A stretch of 64,000 nucleotides of DNA from NCBI GenBank assembly GCA_013306675.1, contig JABLUY010000073.1, positions 1-64,000 on the forward strand, read 5' to 3'. The DNA comes from Thraustochytrium sp. TN22. Its lineage: Eukaryota; Sar; Bigyra; Thraustochytrida; Thraustochytriidae. Position numbers and translations under genes: made by a program. Shown here piece after piece: positions 39,983 to 49,187 of the stretch (position 1 is its first letter; each line of letters begins with the position of its first letter). The notes under the pieces were generated by a model. The model did no database searches. It saw only the letters and a list, made by a program, of their open reading frames with translations, and was not told the DNA's origin.

Positions 39983-41458
39983 ATGAGCGTGAACTGGCAG
40001 ACGGTGGACTCGGCGATCTCGCGAGAGCTGGGCGTGGCCGCCGAGGAGGTGGCCGAGCTACTGGCCAAGCCGCCGGACGCGCTGGCCAAGCAGTTGAAGC
40101 GGGCCAAGCTGCAGACGCTGGTGCGCATCATGCAGCAGTACGGGGTCACGGAGCTGCTGGCGCACAAGCTGCCGCCCCTGAACCGCGGCGCCGGGATGAC
40201 AGACAAGGACCTCGCCTCGTACGTCGGGGCGTGCTCCGGGAAACGGCAGGCCTCCTCGCAGGAGACGCGCAAGCGGCGACCGATGGACCGCAGCTTCCAA
40301 CAGGCAGCCCTCGCGCAGGAGGCCTTCGCCAAGAAGCATCGGTCCAACATCATGGCGGCGGCGGTCGCCGCCGCGGGGGCGGGGGCTGCCGGAGCAGGCG
40401 CAAACGGGGGAATGGCCTCTGGCGGTAATGCGTACCACTCGGCCTTCATGTCGGGCGGCGGCGCCGGCGGTGCCATGATGAACGCGTACGAAGCATACCA
40501 GGCCATGCCGTTCCGCAACGAGCTGCTCTCGGAGACTCAGCGCATCAAGAATCTGGCAGACCAAAAGGAGGCCCGTAGTAGCGACGAGGCCAAGGAGGAG
40601 CCCCCGCGGCTCAGCGAGGTGCCACCACCGGCACCGCACGAGCAGCAGGCCTTTGATGAACTCATCAAGCTGGGCTTCTCGCGCGCGCGCACACTCGAGG
40701 TGCTGCGCTCTTGCAACAACGACCGCATGCGCGCGCGGTCCAGGCTGCTTGAGGACCTGCGCGACTACCAAGAGATGAAGACCATGGATCAGATCCGCGA
40801 GTCCTCGGAACACACCGCGCGCCTTGACAAGGCCAAGGCTGACCGCGAGCTGCGCACGCAGCTCAGCTACACTGACGTCATCAAGGGCGGAGTCTTCAAG
40901 AACAGCATGCTCCTCGACCCGAACATTGGCGCGCCCGCGCTCAAGGAGATCCTCCTTGTCGACCGCGATGGCGCCGTCGACCTCACGCACGCCGAATTGC
41001 GCGACTCTTGCATCAAGCTGCTTAACCTCGAGGCTCAGTGCTTCAAGTGGTTTGGCATTGGCTCCTGTGCGTTTATTTGCCAGCTTATCGACCGCCTTAA
41101 CGCGCCCAAGGATCTCGTCGCCGACCTTATAGAGTGTACGGTCGACGAGTTCGAGTGCATCATCGTTAGCATGCCCACCAAGCAGGGCCACATGCCCGCC
41201 CCTTTCGTGCGCGCCCTGCACGAGGTACCGCTTGGACTCATCCAGGCCCGCTGCACACCCGCGTGTTTTCTGTACGGCAAGCGCATTCCCGATGTTGGCG
41301 ACGAAGATGTCGTTGTCCAGGAGGACGATGACGCCAACGCCGCGCCCCATGCTGCTGCCGCTGCTCCCGCCTCCTCCTCCTCCTCCTCCTCCTCCTCCTC
41401 CTCCTCCTCCTCCCCCTCTGCTCCCGCTTCCAGCGCCCCTCTGATTGACTTGACTTGA
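39983..41458 (+). CDS. Unrecognised protein with a UBA-like helical domain
   Basis: Single exon, 491 aa. I do not recognise the family. Residues about 1-90 are helical (SAP- or UBA-like in pattern, ...LQTLVRIMQQYGVTELLAHKLPP). An Ala/Gly-rich stretch follows, then a UBA-like segment at about 219-255 (AFDELIKLGFSRARTLEVLRSC, with the GF/S pattern). A charged helical part leads to a predicted globular region of about 300-430 rich in conserved-looking hydrophobics and Cys (FKWFGIGSCAFICQLIDRL, FECIIVSMPT), possibly a catalytic or binding domain. The tail is acidic and then a Ser run, ending APLIDLT. The start is the first ATG downstream of the GCTC array. A ubiquitin-linked role is only suggested by the UBA-like segment. 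Confidence 0.7.
   Translation: MSVNWQTVDSAISRELGVAAEEVAELLAKPPDALAKQLKRAKLQTLVRIMQQYGVTELLAHKLPPLNRGAGMTDKDLASYVGACSGKRQASSQETRKRRPMDRSFQQAALAQEAFAKKHRSNIMAAAVAAAGAGAAGAGANGGMASGGNAYHSAFMSGGGAGGAMMNAYEAYQAMPFRNELLSETQRIKNLADQKEARSSDEAKEEPPRLSEVPPPAPHEQQAFDELIKLGFSRARTLEVLRSCNNDRMRARSRLLEDLRDYQEMKTMDQIRESSEHTARLDKAKADRELRTQLSYTDVIKGGVFKNSMLLDPNIGAPALKEILLVDRDGAVDLTHAELRDSCIKLLNLEAQCFKWFGIGSCAFICQLIDRLNAPKDLVADLIECTVDEFECIIVSMPTKQGHMPAPFVRALHEVPLGLIQARCTPACFLYGKRIPDVGDEDVVVQEDDDANAAPHAAAAAPASSSSSSSSSSSSSSPSAPASSAPLIDLT
41372..41412 (+). repeat. CTC triplet run coding Ser
   Basis: A TCC/CTC triplet array near the 3' end of the UBA-like gene encodes a C-terminal Ser stretch. Confidence 0.85.
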
Positions 41459-42137
41459 CTCCAATGTAAGATGATGTTACATCACATCTGCGTTGTCAGC
41501 GACAGTGAGAGCACGGCGACCAAAGGCTGGACGGACAACGTCGGATTGCGAGTCCAGGTCGGAGGTCCTCGTCCTCGCGCGTCCTCGCTCTCGAAGCAGG
41601 TTCGCAAAGGCCACGCAAGGCCTCCTCGCGCTCTGGCTGCCAGCGCTGGCGGCGATGCTCCGACTCAGCTCAGGCTCAAGCTCATCGCTGACTCTGATCA
41701 CTGACTGTGAGCCAGCTTTCACTGTCAGTTAGGCCTAGTCAGGCTAACTAACTTAACTGTCAGCAGCCCTCTGCAGTGGAGGTCCTCGCACTGCTCGCAG
41801 GCGCTACCCGAGCCAACAAACCCCGGGTCGGCGCGTTCACAGTCAGTCAAACCCGGAATCGAATTCAAACGCGCGGCCGCCCACCACGCAAGCAAGCCGG
41901 CAACGCGGCGCTGCGCGGCAGAGCGCTTCGCCAGGAGCGCTTCGCCAGGAGCGAGTTCCTGCGCACGCGCTCGCGCGCGCGCGCGCGCGAGCGCGCTGGC
42001 CGCCCGCGCGCCCCCGGCGGCGTCCGGTGGCGCCGCGCCAGCCCGCGACGATCGAGCGAGCGCGCGGAGGCGGCGCAGAACCGCGGCCTGGCGCGCAGAA
42101 AGAACTCGTCCAAGCCCACGCAGCGCGCAAGGAGGCG
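41459..42137. other. Intergenic region before the LRR gene
   Basis: This 679-bp segment has an AT-richer middle (GGCCTAGTCAGGCTAACTAA near 41730) and then a GC-rich stretch with GCGC runs. No gene is recognised. A GTG-initiated extension of exon 1 upstream to 42027 would be in frame but has no ATG. Confidence 0.4.
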
Positions 42138-44117
42138 ATGCCCCTGGGCGCGGACGACGGCCCACGGGCGCCGCGGCGCGGGTCGGCGCGCGCGGCGGCC
42201 GTGGCCAGGCGGATGCGCAAGAGGTCGCTGCGCGAGAAGGCCATCACCAAGGCGTGCGAGCGCCTGCGCGCCGGGAGCAAGCACCTCGTGTACGTGCGCG
42301 CGCGAGCGGACCGGGCGTGGGGTGGCGCGGCGGGGAGGGCGGACGGCTGACTGATGCGGAATCGAACGCAGCTTGGCTGGCAAGGGCCTGGAGACCGCGC
42401 ACCTGATGCAAATGGCCGACGAGCTGAGCGTCACCAGCACGCTCGTGCTGCTCGAGTACGTGCGCTGGCCCGTGTCCATGTACAGCAGAGCGCAGCGGTG
42501 ACTGACGAACACGGTGCTCGCAGCCTGAGAAACAACAATATTGACCCCTTCGGCGTCAAGCTCCTCGTCAGTGCCCTCGAGGGCAGTTCCTCGATCCATA
42601 CGCTGCTGTAGGTTGCGCTTGTCAGCGATACGATGGCATCCGCCGGTGACAAGCTAACTTGGACTCGCCCCCTCTACTAGGCTCGCAAACAACGACCTTG
42701 GGCCGCTTGGCGCCAAGAACATCGCGCAGGCCATCCGGGCCAACTGCTCGCTCCGGACACTCGAGTACGTGACAAGCCTCCACACGCCCACCGAGTACGG
42801 TCCCACTGACGCAGGTTTCTCTTGTTGCATATAGTGTCGGATGGAACCAGGTGAGCGCCCCTGGGGCGACGAGTCTGGCCAAGTCGCTGGCGGGCAACAC
42901 GCGCCTTCGCGATCTGCGGTACGTGGAGTTCGAAATTGCTTCGTCGTCCCGGAGCGAGTTGTATACTGACGCCACCGTGCAGACTGCAAAACAACGACAT
43001 CGGCCCGCAAGGCCTGCGCGCCCTAGCCTTTGCCATCGAGGAGAGCTCCACACTCCGCAGTCTCGAGTAGGTTTTTCTTGGCCATGGCCATCACAATCCT
43101 CCTCCTCCTTGCTCGAATCCTGGACTGACCTAACGCTCCTTGTGCAGCGTGGGCTACAATGCCATCGAGCACAGCACCGTTCTCATCCTGACGGACGCGT
43201 TGCGTACGTCCTCGCTCGTGGCACTGGACGTCTCCAACAACGCGCTGGGCGCTGTGGGCGTCGAGGCCCTCGTGGATGCCGTCGAGAGCCAGGGCCGCGT
43301 GGAGAGCCTCAGGTACGTCGCGCGCCCGTGCGTCAACTTGAAGCGCGCCAAGCTGACGCGCGCTGACCCTCAGCCTGCAAAACACCTGCTGTGGAGGGCG
43401 AGTCGTGGCCGACACGCTCGGCCCCATGCTGCGCGACAACGACGCGCTCTTGTACCTCAAGTATGTGATCGCTGCAGGGCCATGTGCACCTCCTTTGCTG
43501 ACGTGCCTGCCGCGCGTGTGCGCAGCCTCTCGTACAACGCGCTTGGGGCGACGGGCGCCCGGGCCATCGCGGACGCACTCGTGCAGAATTCAACGCTCCA
43601 GTCCCTCATGTACGTAGGCGCAACGAGGGGCTCGTCCCCCGCAAAGTACCATTCTGACGTATCTCGAGCTGCGACACAGTCTGGCTTTCACGCGCATCGG
43701 GGCGCGTGGCGTCGAGGCGATTGCCTCGGCGCTCGAGGGCCATTCGTCCGTGGGTGAAGTCGAGTACGTCTTGAAGGGTTTGCCGTTGACTTTGTTTGCC
43801 ATGGGGTGGGCTGCGCCTGCCGCGGGCTGCGAGTGCCGAGCTGACGTAATCTGTACCTCAGCCTCTCAGGTACCATGCACAGCGCGGAGAGCGCGGAGGC
43901 CGTCGCCCATCTGCTCAGCGAGAACACCGTGCTGCACACGCTGTCGCTAGACTGCAACTCGCTTGGCGACGACGGCGTGACAAAAATTCTGGACGGCCTG
44001 GAAGAGAACGAGAGTCTCCACAAGATTCGCTTCGTCGACAATGGTGTGGGCCCAGCGGGCCAAAACGCCATAGGCGCCGCCACGGCCCGGAACCCGGCGC
44101 TCGAGGTGGTCGTTTGA
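42138..44117 (+). CDS. Leucine-rich-repeat (ribonuclease-inhibitor type) protein, 11 exons, one LRR per exon
   Basis: Exons: 42138-42289, 42372-42455, 42524-42607, 42681-42764, 42835-42918, 42983-43066, 43148-43312, 43374-43460, 43526-43609, 43680-43763 and 43862-44117, giving 415 aa. All ten introns are phase 2, 61-98 bp, with GT-AG ends (mostly GTACGT) and a CTGAC/CTAAC motif close to the 3' end. Seven internal exons are exactly 84 nt and encode one 28-residue RNI-type LRR (LDLRNNNIDPFGVKLLVSAL style); exon 7 holds two repeats without an intron between, and exon 8 is 87 nt. The total is in frame through the stop. The LRR fold binds proteins. No other domain is visible: the N-terminus is short and basic, and there is no NTPase, so it is not a full NLR. 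Start: the first ATG in frame. The exon structure is my reading of splice motifs plus repeat register; the sum (1248 nt) being a multiple of three supports it. Confidence 0.9.
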
Positions 44118-44156
44118 GTACCATTTTCGTTTCTTGTATCAGCTACGCTTCCTCCT

Positions 44157-45437
44157 CTACTGAGCAGCAACGGGCTCTAGTTCGGGCGCGCGATTGCCGG
44201 CCTCGACCTCGGCCTTGCCCTCGTCGTGCTCCTCACTGCCAACCGCTTCGCCCTTGCCCTTGCCCTCGACCTCGCCCATGCCCTCTGCCTCGCCCTCGGC
44301 CTTGCCCGTGCCCGTGCCCTCGGCCTCGGCCTTGGCCTCGCCTTCGTCCTCATGCCCGCCCTCGTCGTCGTCGTCGTCGCCCTCGTCGTCATCATCGTCG
44401 TTTTCAGCGTCTGCGGTTCGCGCGCCGCCACGGCCGCCGCCGCCACCGCCGCCGAGAAAAGAAGGTTTGATCGGCTCGATGATGCTCTCGAGCGTGGACT
44501 CGATAGAACGCGCGTCATTGCGGTGCTCGACGACGCGTTGCGCACCGAGCGTCTGCAGAATCTGGTCCACAAAGCCCGCGAAGCCAGCGTCGCGGTCGAG
44601 GGAGCCCTCCAGGGCGCGCATCTTGTTTTTGGACTGTTCAATCTGCACGAGAATGTCCACGATGCGAGAGTCTCGCATGAGGTTCTGGATCTTTGGGTCT
44701 CTATCCAGACGCGCCAAGCAGCCCGGCCGCAAGCGAAAGCCCATGTCGTCGCAGAGGCGTTCCACGGACGGGTCGAGCTGGCGGTCCTTCATGAAACTGA
44801 GGTCGGGGCGAGGTCGCTTGCGCGTGGGCTCCTGCTTGGGCGTGCCCACCTCCGCTTGCGCCTTGGGGGGCGCGGCCGCCTCTGGCGCCGGGAGCTTGGC
44901 TGCCGCATCGCGAATGGCCTGCTCCGCCGCGGCCAGCGCCGCAGCATCGTCGGCGCAGGAGTCGAAGCGGTCGCCAGGCGCCAGGAAGACGCGCAGCTTC
45001 GACTTGGCTGATAGCTTAATCTGCCTATTGAGCGGCTCCTCCTTGCGCAGCGGCTTCTTGCAGAACCACAGCTCGGCGCCAGCCAGCACGTCCTCCTCCT
45101 GCTGCCCCTCCTGCTCAGGCACGACCTCCTTGGCAAGTGCCTCGAGCGCCTCGCGTGCTACCTCGAGCGTGGACGGCTTCTCCGCGCTCGCGAGCTCCGG
45201 GAAGGCGGCCGCCACGCCCGCCGCGAGCTTGCGCTGGCCGGCGTCGTCCTTCGTCGAGGTGGTCTCGTCGCGGGCCAGCCATTGCGCCGCTGCCCTGGAC
45301 GCCGCCACCTGCGCCGCGCAGACCGCGCGCACGGCGTCCAGCGCGGCGCCGCCCGTCGTCTCGTCTGCCACGCGCACCTCCACGCCGCCCCAGAGCGCGC
45401 GCCCGCGCCCGCTGCGCGCCACCGCGAGCACCACCAT
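44157..45437 (-). CDS. CFAP298-like N-terminal part fused to a ZNHIT3-like C-terminal part
   Basis: Single exon, 426 aa from the ATG at 45437, ending 39 bp from the stop of the LRR gene (convergent). The N-terminus (MVVLAVARSGRG...) and the segment AGAELWFCKKPLRKEEPLNR recall CFAP298 (C21orf59/kurly), a protein needed for axonemal dynein assembly. Residues about 210-300 (VERLCDDMGFRL ... RIVDILVQIEQSKNKMRALEGSLDRDAGFAGFVDQIL) resemble the C-terminal helical domain of ZNHIT3, a box C/D snoRNP assembly factor; no HIT zinc finger is seen. The tail is a Gly run followed by long Asp/Glu and GEAEGKG-like repeats. Both similarities are by eye and of medium strength. If right, this is an unusual chimera. 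Confidence 0.55.
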   Translation of the reverse strand: MVVLAVARSGRGRALWGGVEVRVADETTGGAALDAVRAVCAAQVAASRAAAQWLARDETTSTKDDAGQRKLAAGVAAAFPELASAEKPSTLEVAREALEALAKEVVPEQEGQQEEDVLAGAELWFCKKPLRKEEPLNRQIKLSAKSKLRVFLAPGDRFDSCADDAAALAAAEQAIRDAAAKLPAPEAAAPPKAQAEVGTPKQEPTRKRPRPDLSFMKDRQLDPSVERLCDDMGFRLRPGCLARLDRDPKIQNLMRDSRIVDILVQIEQSKNKMRALEGSLDRDAGFAGFVDQILQTLGAQRVVEHRNDARSIESTLESIIEPIKPSFLGGGGGGGRGGARTADAENDDDDDEGDDDDDEGGHEDEGEAKAEAEGTGTGKAEGEAEGMGEVEGKGKGEAVGSEEHDEGKAEVEAGNRAPELEPVAAQ

Positions 45438-46115
45438 TCTCACGCGCGACCCGGCTCTGCTCTGCACGCAAGCTCAGGCGGCACGTGAGGCCTGGGCCAG
45501 GCCACGGACTCGGCGTGGCGGCCCGGCGCCGCGCGCCTCGCCTCGCCTCGCTTCTGCTGCGGCCCGTCCACCTCCGCCTCGTCGCCGTGCATCCCAGGCC
45601 TGTCCGCGAGGTCCTCGTTCTGCTCGTCCAGGTCGTCCTGCAGGTCGGCCTCGCCTCGGTCTCGCTCGAGCTGCAGCTCGCCGACCTGGAGCTCAGGCGC
45701 GCTCGCGGGGCGTACCTTTCGCGGCTCTCGGGCGGCGGCCTCGCGCTCGGGCTCGACCTCGACCTCGACCTCCTGCTCGGCTCGGGCTCGGGCTCGTACC
45801 CGTGGCCGGAGTCGGCCCCGGGCTCGGACTCCTCGGACTCGGGCTCGGGCACGTACCGCGCGGGGCTCAACGCGGCGCGTACTCGGGCCGGCTCGGCGGC
45901 GGCGGCCGCGCGCGCGCGCGGCAAAAGCGGTTGCGGGCGGGCGCGCGCGCGCGGGCGGCGGGCGGCGGCGGCGGGCGGCGCGCGGCGCGGCGGTCCTGGC
46001 CGCGGCGGTCGGAGTTGTCTGGGCGGCGGCGTGGGCGGCGGCGGCAGCGGCGGCGGTCCCCGAGCGCGGCGCGTACGTTGCGCACGGCGGCCGCGAGAAG
46101 GCAGGCTCGGGCAAG
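45438..46115. other. Divergent intergenic region, GC-rich
   Basis: This 678-bp stretch lies between the divergent CFAP298-like and membrane-protein genes. It has alternating CTCG/CGG runs (CTCGACCTCGACCTCGACCT near 45757), and frames are open on both strands for compositional reasons. Probably promoters; no gene is called. Confidence 0.4.
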
Positions 46116-46877
46116 ATGGTGGAGTCCGGCGCAGGCCAGGTGCTGGTGGGCGCACTGGGCGGCGCCACGGTGGGAATGAGCGTGTCGCTCCTGGTGAACC
46201 ACGCGCTGTTGGAGATTAGCGTGAACGGCGTGTTCGCGGTCATGTTCGGCGCGGCGCTGGTCTTCATGGGGACGCTCATCCTGTACCGCGTCAACGCGCT
46301 GAGCTGGCAGACCGGCATGGAGGCGGCCGGAGGTCCGACGCCGCGGCGCAGCATGTCCACGTACATGGTGATGCTCTTCGCGTGCCTGGTGATCGTGGCG
46401 GGCGTGTGCTGCTTCATGCTGGAGCGCAACTGGTTTCGGGGCATCTCGTCGGGCGCCAAGGTGCCCATGTACATGCTGGTGGGCGTGGCGCTGTGGTTTG
46501 CGCTGACGTTCACCATTATGGATCTGGTGAACTTTTTGGGCCAGTACTGCGTGGTCAAGATGTCGCGCGGGCGGCGGCTGTGGCAGCCGCTCGTGTCGAC
46601 GCCGGTGCAGATTGCCGTGGTGCTGCTTGCGGCGGTGCTGCTGGGCCTCTTCTTCGGAGTCGTCTTCGGCACGCTCGACGTGGAGGACGACCTTTCCAAG
46701 GCGCACTTGCGGCGTGCAGAGGACTTTTTCTACACGCTGCCAGTGGGCGCCTTTGCGTGCGCCATGGTGGGTGGCCTGAACCACGCGTACCTGCGTCCGG
46801 GCGCTGCATTCGCCCGTGAGGCCAACGAGGAGCCTTATGTGCCTCGCGGGAAGGCTGCCTTTGATGATGGCATCTGA
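46116..46877 (+). CDS. Unrecognised multi-pass membrane protein
   Basis: Single exon, 253 aa. I do not recognise the family. About six hydrophobic segments are visible: VLVGALGGATVGMSVSLLV, VNGVFAVMFGAALVFMGTLI, TYMVMLFACLVIVAGVCCFM, VPMYMLVGVALWFALTFTI, PVQIAVVLLAAVLLGLFFGV and LPVGAFACAMVGGL. The C-terminus is short and soluble. The ATG at 46116 starts close to the first helix; an upstream extension is possible but has no obvious ATG. No catalytic motif is visible, so the function is not assigned. Confidence 0.72.
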   Translation: MVESGAGQVLVGALGGATVGMSVSLLVNHALLEISVNGVFAVMFGAALVFMGTLILYRVNALSWQTGMEAAGGPTPRRSMSTYMVMLFACLVIVAGVCCFMLERNWFRGISSGAKVPMYMLVGVALWFALTFTIMDLVNFLGQYCVVKMSRGRRLWQPLVSTPVQIAVVLLAAVLLGLFFGVVFGTLDVEDDLSKAHLRRAEDFFYTLPVGAFACAMVGGLNHAYLRPGAAFAREANEEPYVPRGKAAFDDGI

Positions 46878-47272
46878 TTGGAACATGCTATGAATAAGAG
46901 TTGATGTGTGTGTGGGGGAGCAAGCAAGCAAGCAAGCGGGCGAGCGCATGTCAACGCGCTCGCGGGGGGGAAGGGAGGCGCGCGCGAGAGAGAGAGAGTT
47001 GTCATCGATCATCATCAATCATCGTTGCATGGTGTGGATTTTGCATACTTCTACGAGCCCCCGCTCCGTCCCTTTTCATGGTGAGATTGCGCCGCCCTCT
47101 TCGAGTCGCTCTCTCTATCTACTACATGCGAGCTCGCGATGCGCGCAACCTGCCATGAAATTGTGAATCTTTCCCTGGTCGCGGGCCAGTTCTGCCGCGA
47201 AGAGGCCGCGCAAAGTGAGGAGCTCTTCGCTCCCCCCGCGCGCGATGGCGGCAAGGAGGCGAGCGGGATGTA

Positions 47273-47303
<31 letters not shown>

Positions 47304-47594
47304 TAGGCAGAATACTCTCTCGACTTGGCCTGGAAAGCTTGGGAAAAGGAGGCCAATGCACTCGCAAATGGGAAAAAAGGCAGGAAGGTATTTGTCGTCG
47401 TGGTCTCACCAACGCAGCCGAGGCGGGTCCAGGTCGCCTCGACCGGTGTGTGTCTGTACGTCTGTGTCTGTGCGTTTGTGGCCTTTCGAAGAAAGGAGCC
47501 AGGTGAATGACGCAGACTACCATGCAGGCAGGCAGGCAGGCAGGCAGTCAAGCAGGAAAAGCTGGAGGGAGACCCTCTCATCCCTCTGAGTCCG
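46878..47594. other. Convergent intergenic region with GGCA tetranucleotide arrays
   Basis: This 717-bp segment lies between the membrane protein and PP2A-B55 stops. It holds GCAG/GGCA arrays at about 47274-47312 and 47521-47547, a GA run near 46988-47002 and TGTGTCTGTG-like runs near 47450. It probably carries both 3' UTRs. Confidence 0.5.
47274..47312. repeat. GGCA tetranucleotide microsatellite
   Basis: About nine AGGC units in a row, followed by one TAGGC variant. A related but shorter array lies at 47521-47547. Confidence 0.9.
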
Positions 47595-49187
47595 TCAGCG
47601 CGAGTAGATGAAGAGATTGTTGAGACCGGCGACGGCGAGGAGCGGGACCTGCGGGTGCCAGGACATGTGCATGGCCTTGCGGTTGTAGTCGAGGCCAGCG
47701 GCGTTTTTGGTGTCGTCGGCACAGACCTCCATGGCCGGGCTGAACTCGATGCCCTGGTTGCGGAAGGAGAGAGCCTGCTTGGGCGGCATTTTGCCCGCCT
47801 CAATACATAAGTCGTCCTTGCCGTTGCGGTCGGCGATGTGGAACTGAGAGGAGTAGGAGCCAGTGGCGAAGCCGGCGCCGTCCGGGGACACGGCGACTTC
47901 GAACTTGTCGAATATGCACTCGTTCTCGTAGAGCTCGGAAAGCTGGGTACGCAGCTGGTCGTGAATGGGGATGGTCTTGACGGGCTTCGACTCCATGTTG
48001 ACGTCCCAGACCTTGACGGTGAGGTAGTCGCGAGAGACGATGTAGCGGCCGTCTCGCGTGAACTTGATGTCGGAGAGCGAGGCGATAATCTCGGAGAAAA
48101 AGGACTTGTTGCCGGGCACCTCGGGCTCCTCGAAGGTCTTGGCCTGGATGTCGCAGAGCGCGCGCGCGCGCATGTCGCCGAGGCGGATGCTGCCGCGGCT
48201 GCTGCTGTACATGAAGAGGTTGCACTGCGTGGGGTGGAATTCGGCGGCCGTGATCACCTCGGCCAGCTCTTCCATGTTGTCGGGCTTGATGTCGACGATG
48301 TTGAAGGAGCTGTCGCTAACGTCGAGGTTCCAGTAGTTGATGCGGAGGTCATCGGCGGAGATGAAGGTCTCGCCGTCGCTGTTTACAGAGACCGAGTTGA
48401 TGTGGTAGGCGTGCGCGTTGGCGTAGACGCGGCGCACGGCGGAGGACATGCAGCGCGACTCGAACTTGAGCTTGGGCACCTGCAGGCGCGGCACCTGGCG
48501 CCGCTGGAAGAGCGGGACGTCGGGCTCCTTGCCGCGCTCCTCGACCATCATATCCATGATGTCGGCGTCGGCGTCGGCATCCTCCTGCGGGCCGCGCGCC
48601 TGCAGGGGCTGCTTGGAGCGACCGACCTTGCCGCGGGCGGCGCCGGCACCGGCGCCGCTGGTTCCGGGACCGCCGTGCTCGACGCGGCTGCCCGGGCGCG
48701 CGCCGACGCTACTGCCGGCGCTGCTGTCGTCGGCGGGGCCAGAGGCGTTTAGGTTGCAGACCGACTTGATGGTCTTCTCGTAGACCTTCCAGAGCTTGAC
48801 GGTCTTGTCATTGGTGGAGAGCAGGAAGAGCGAGTTGTTTGATGGCCGGCACCAGCGGATGCGGTTGATCTTCTCCTCGATCTCCAGCGACTTGAGGTAG
48901 TCGAACTCGGGCTCATGGCTCTGGAACTCGCTCTGGAACCTGAACTCCAGCGGCGCCTGCAGCGGCCGCCGCTTCTTGCTCACCGCCGCCGCCACGCCCT
49001 GCACCGCGTTCTGCCCGTCCAGCTCGAAGACCACCACGCGCCCGCCCTTGTCGCCCGTCGCCAGGAAGGCGCCCGACGGGTCGAACTCCACCGCCGAGAT
49101 GATGTCCGCCTCGTTCAGGTCCTCCAGCGCCGTCTTCTCCCCAAAGCACTGGCTGAACTTCCAGTCGTCGCTCCACTCCTCCGCCAT
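47595..49187 (-). CDS. PP2A regulatory B55 (PR55) subunit, WD40
   Basis: Single exon, 530 aa, longer than the usual 440-450. It starts with WKFSQCFGEKTALEDLNEADIISAVEFDPSGAFLATGDKGG, a signature of B55, and has the WD repeats of the family (FISADDLRINYWNLD, FMYSSSRGSIRLGD, IVSRDYLTVKVWD). B55 is the substrate-choosing subunit of the heterotrimeric phosphatase 2A, with roles in mitotic exit and cytoskeleton. The extra length is mainly an inserted low-complexity, Gly/Ser/Arg-rich loop at about 146-210. The ATG at 49187 matches the family start. Catalytic activity belongs to another subunit. Confidence 0.95.
   Translation of the reverse strand: MAEEWSDDWKFSQCFGEKTALEDLNEADIISAVEFDPSGAFLATGDKGGRVVVFELDGQNAVQGVAAAVSKKRRPLQAPLEFRFQSEFQSHEPEFDYLKSLEIEEKINRIRWCRPSNNSLFLLSTNDKTVKLWKVYEKTIKSVCNLNASGPADDSSAGSSVGARPGSRVEHGGPGTSGAGAGAARGKVGRSKQPLQARGPQEDADADADIMDMMVEERGKEPDVPLFQRRQVPRLQVPKLKFESRCMSSAVRRVYANAHAYHINSVSVNSDGETFISADDLRINYWNLDVSDSSFNIVDIKPDNMEELAEVITAAEFHPTQCNLFMYSSSRGSIRLGDMRARALCDIQAKTFEEPEVPGNKSFFSEIIASLSDIKFTRDGRYIVSRDYLTVKVWDVNMESKPVKTIPIHDQLRTQLSELYENECIFDKFEVAVSPDGAGFATGSYSSQFHIADRNGKDDLCIEAGKMPPKQALSFRNQGIEFSPAMEVCADDTKNAAGLDYNRKAMHMSWHPQVPLLAVAGLNNLFIYSR

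Noticed and set aside
44194-46179. A 661-codon plus-strand frame
   Set aside because: It is antisense to the CFAP298-like gene and consists of Ser/Pro/Ala/Arg stretches; compositional.
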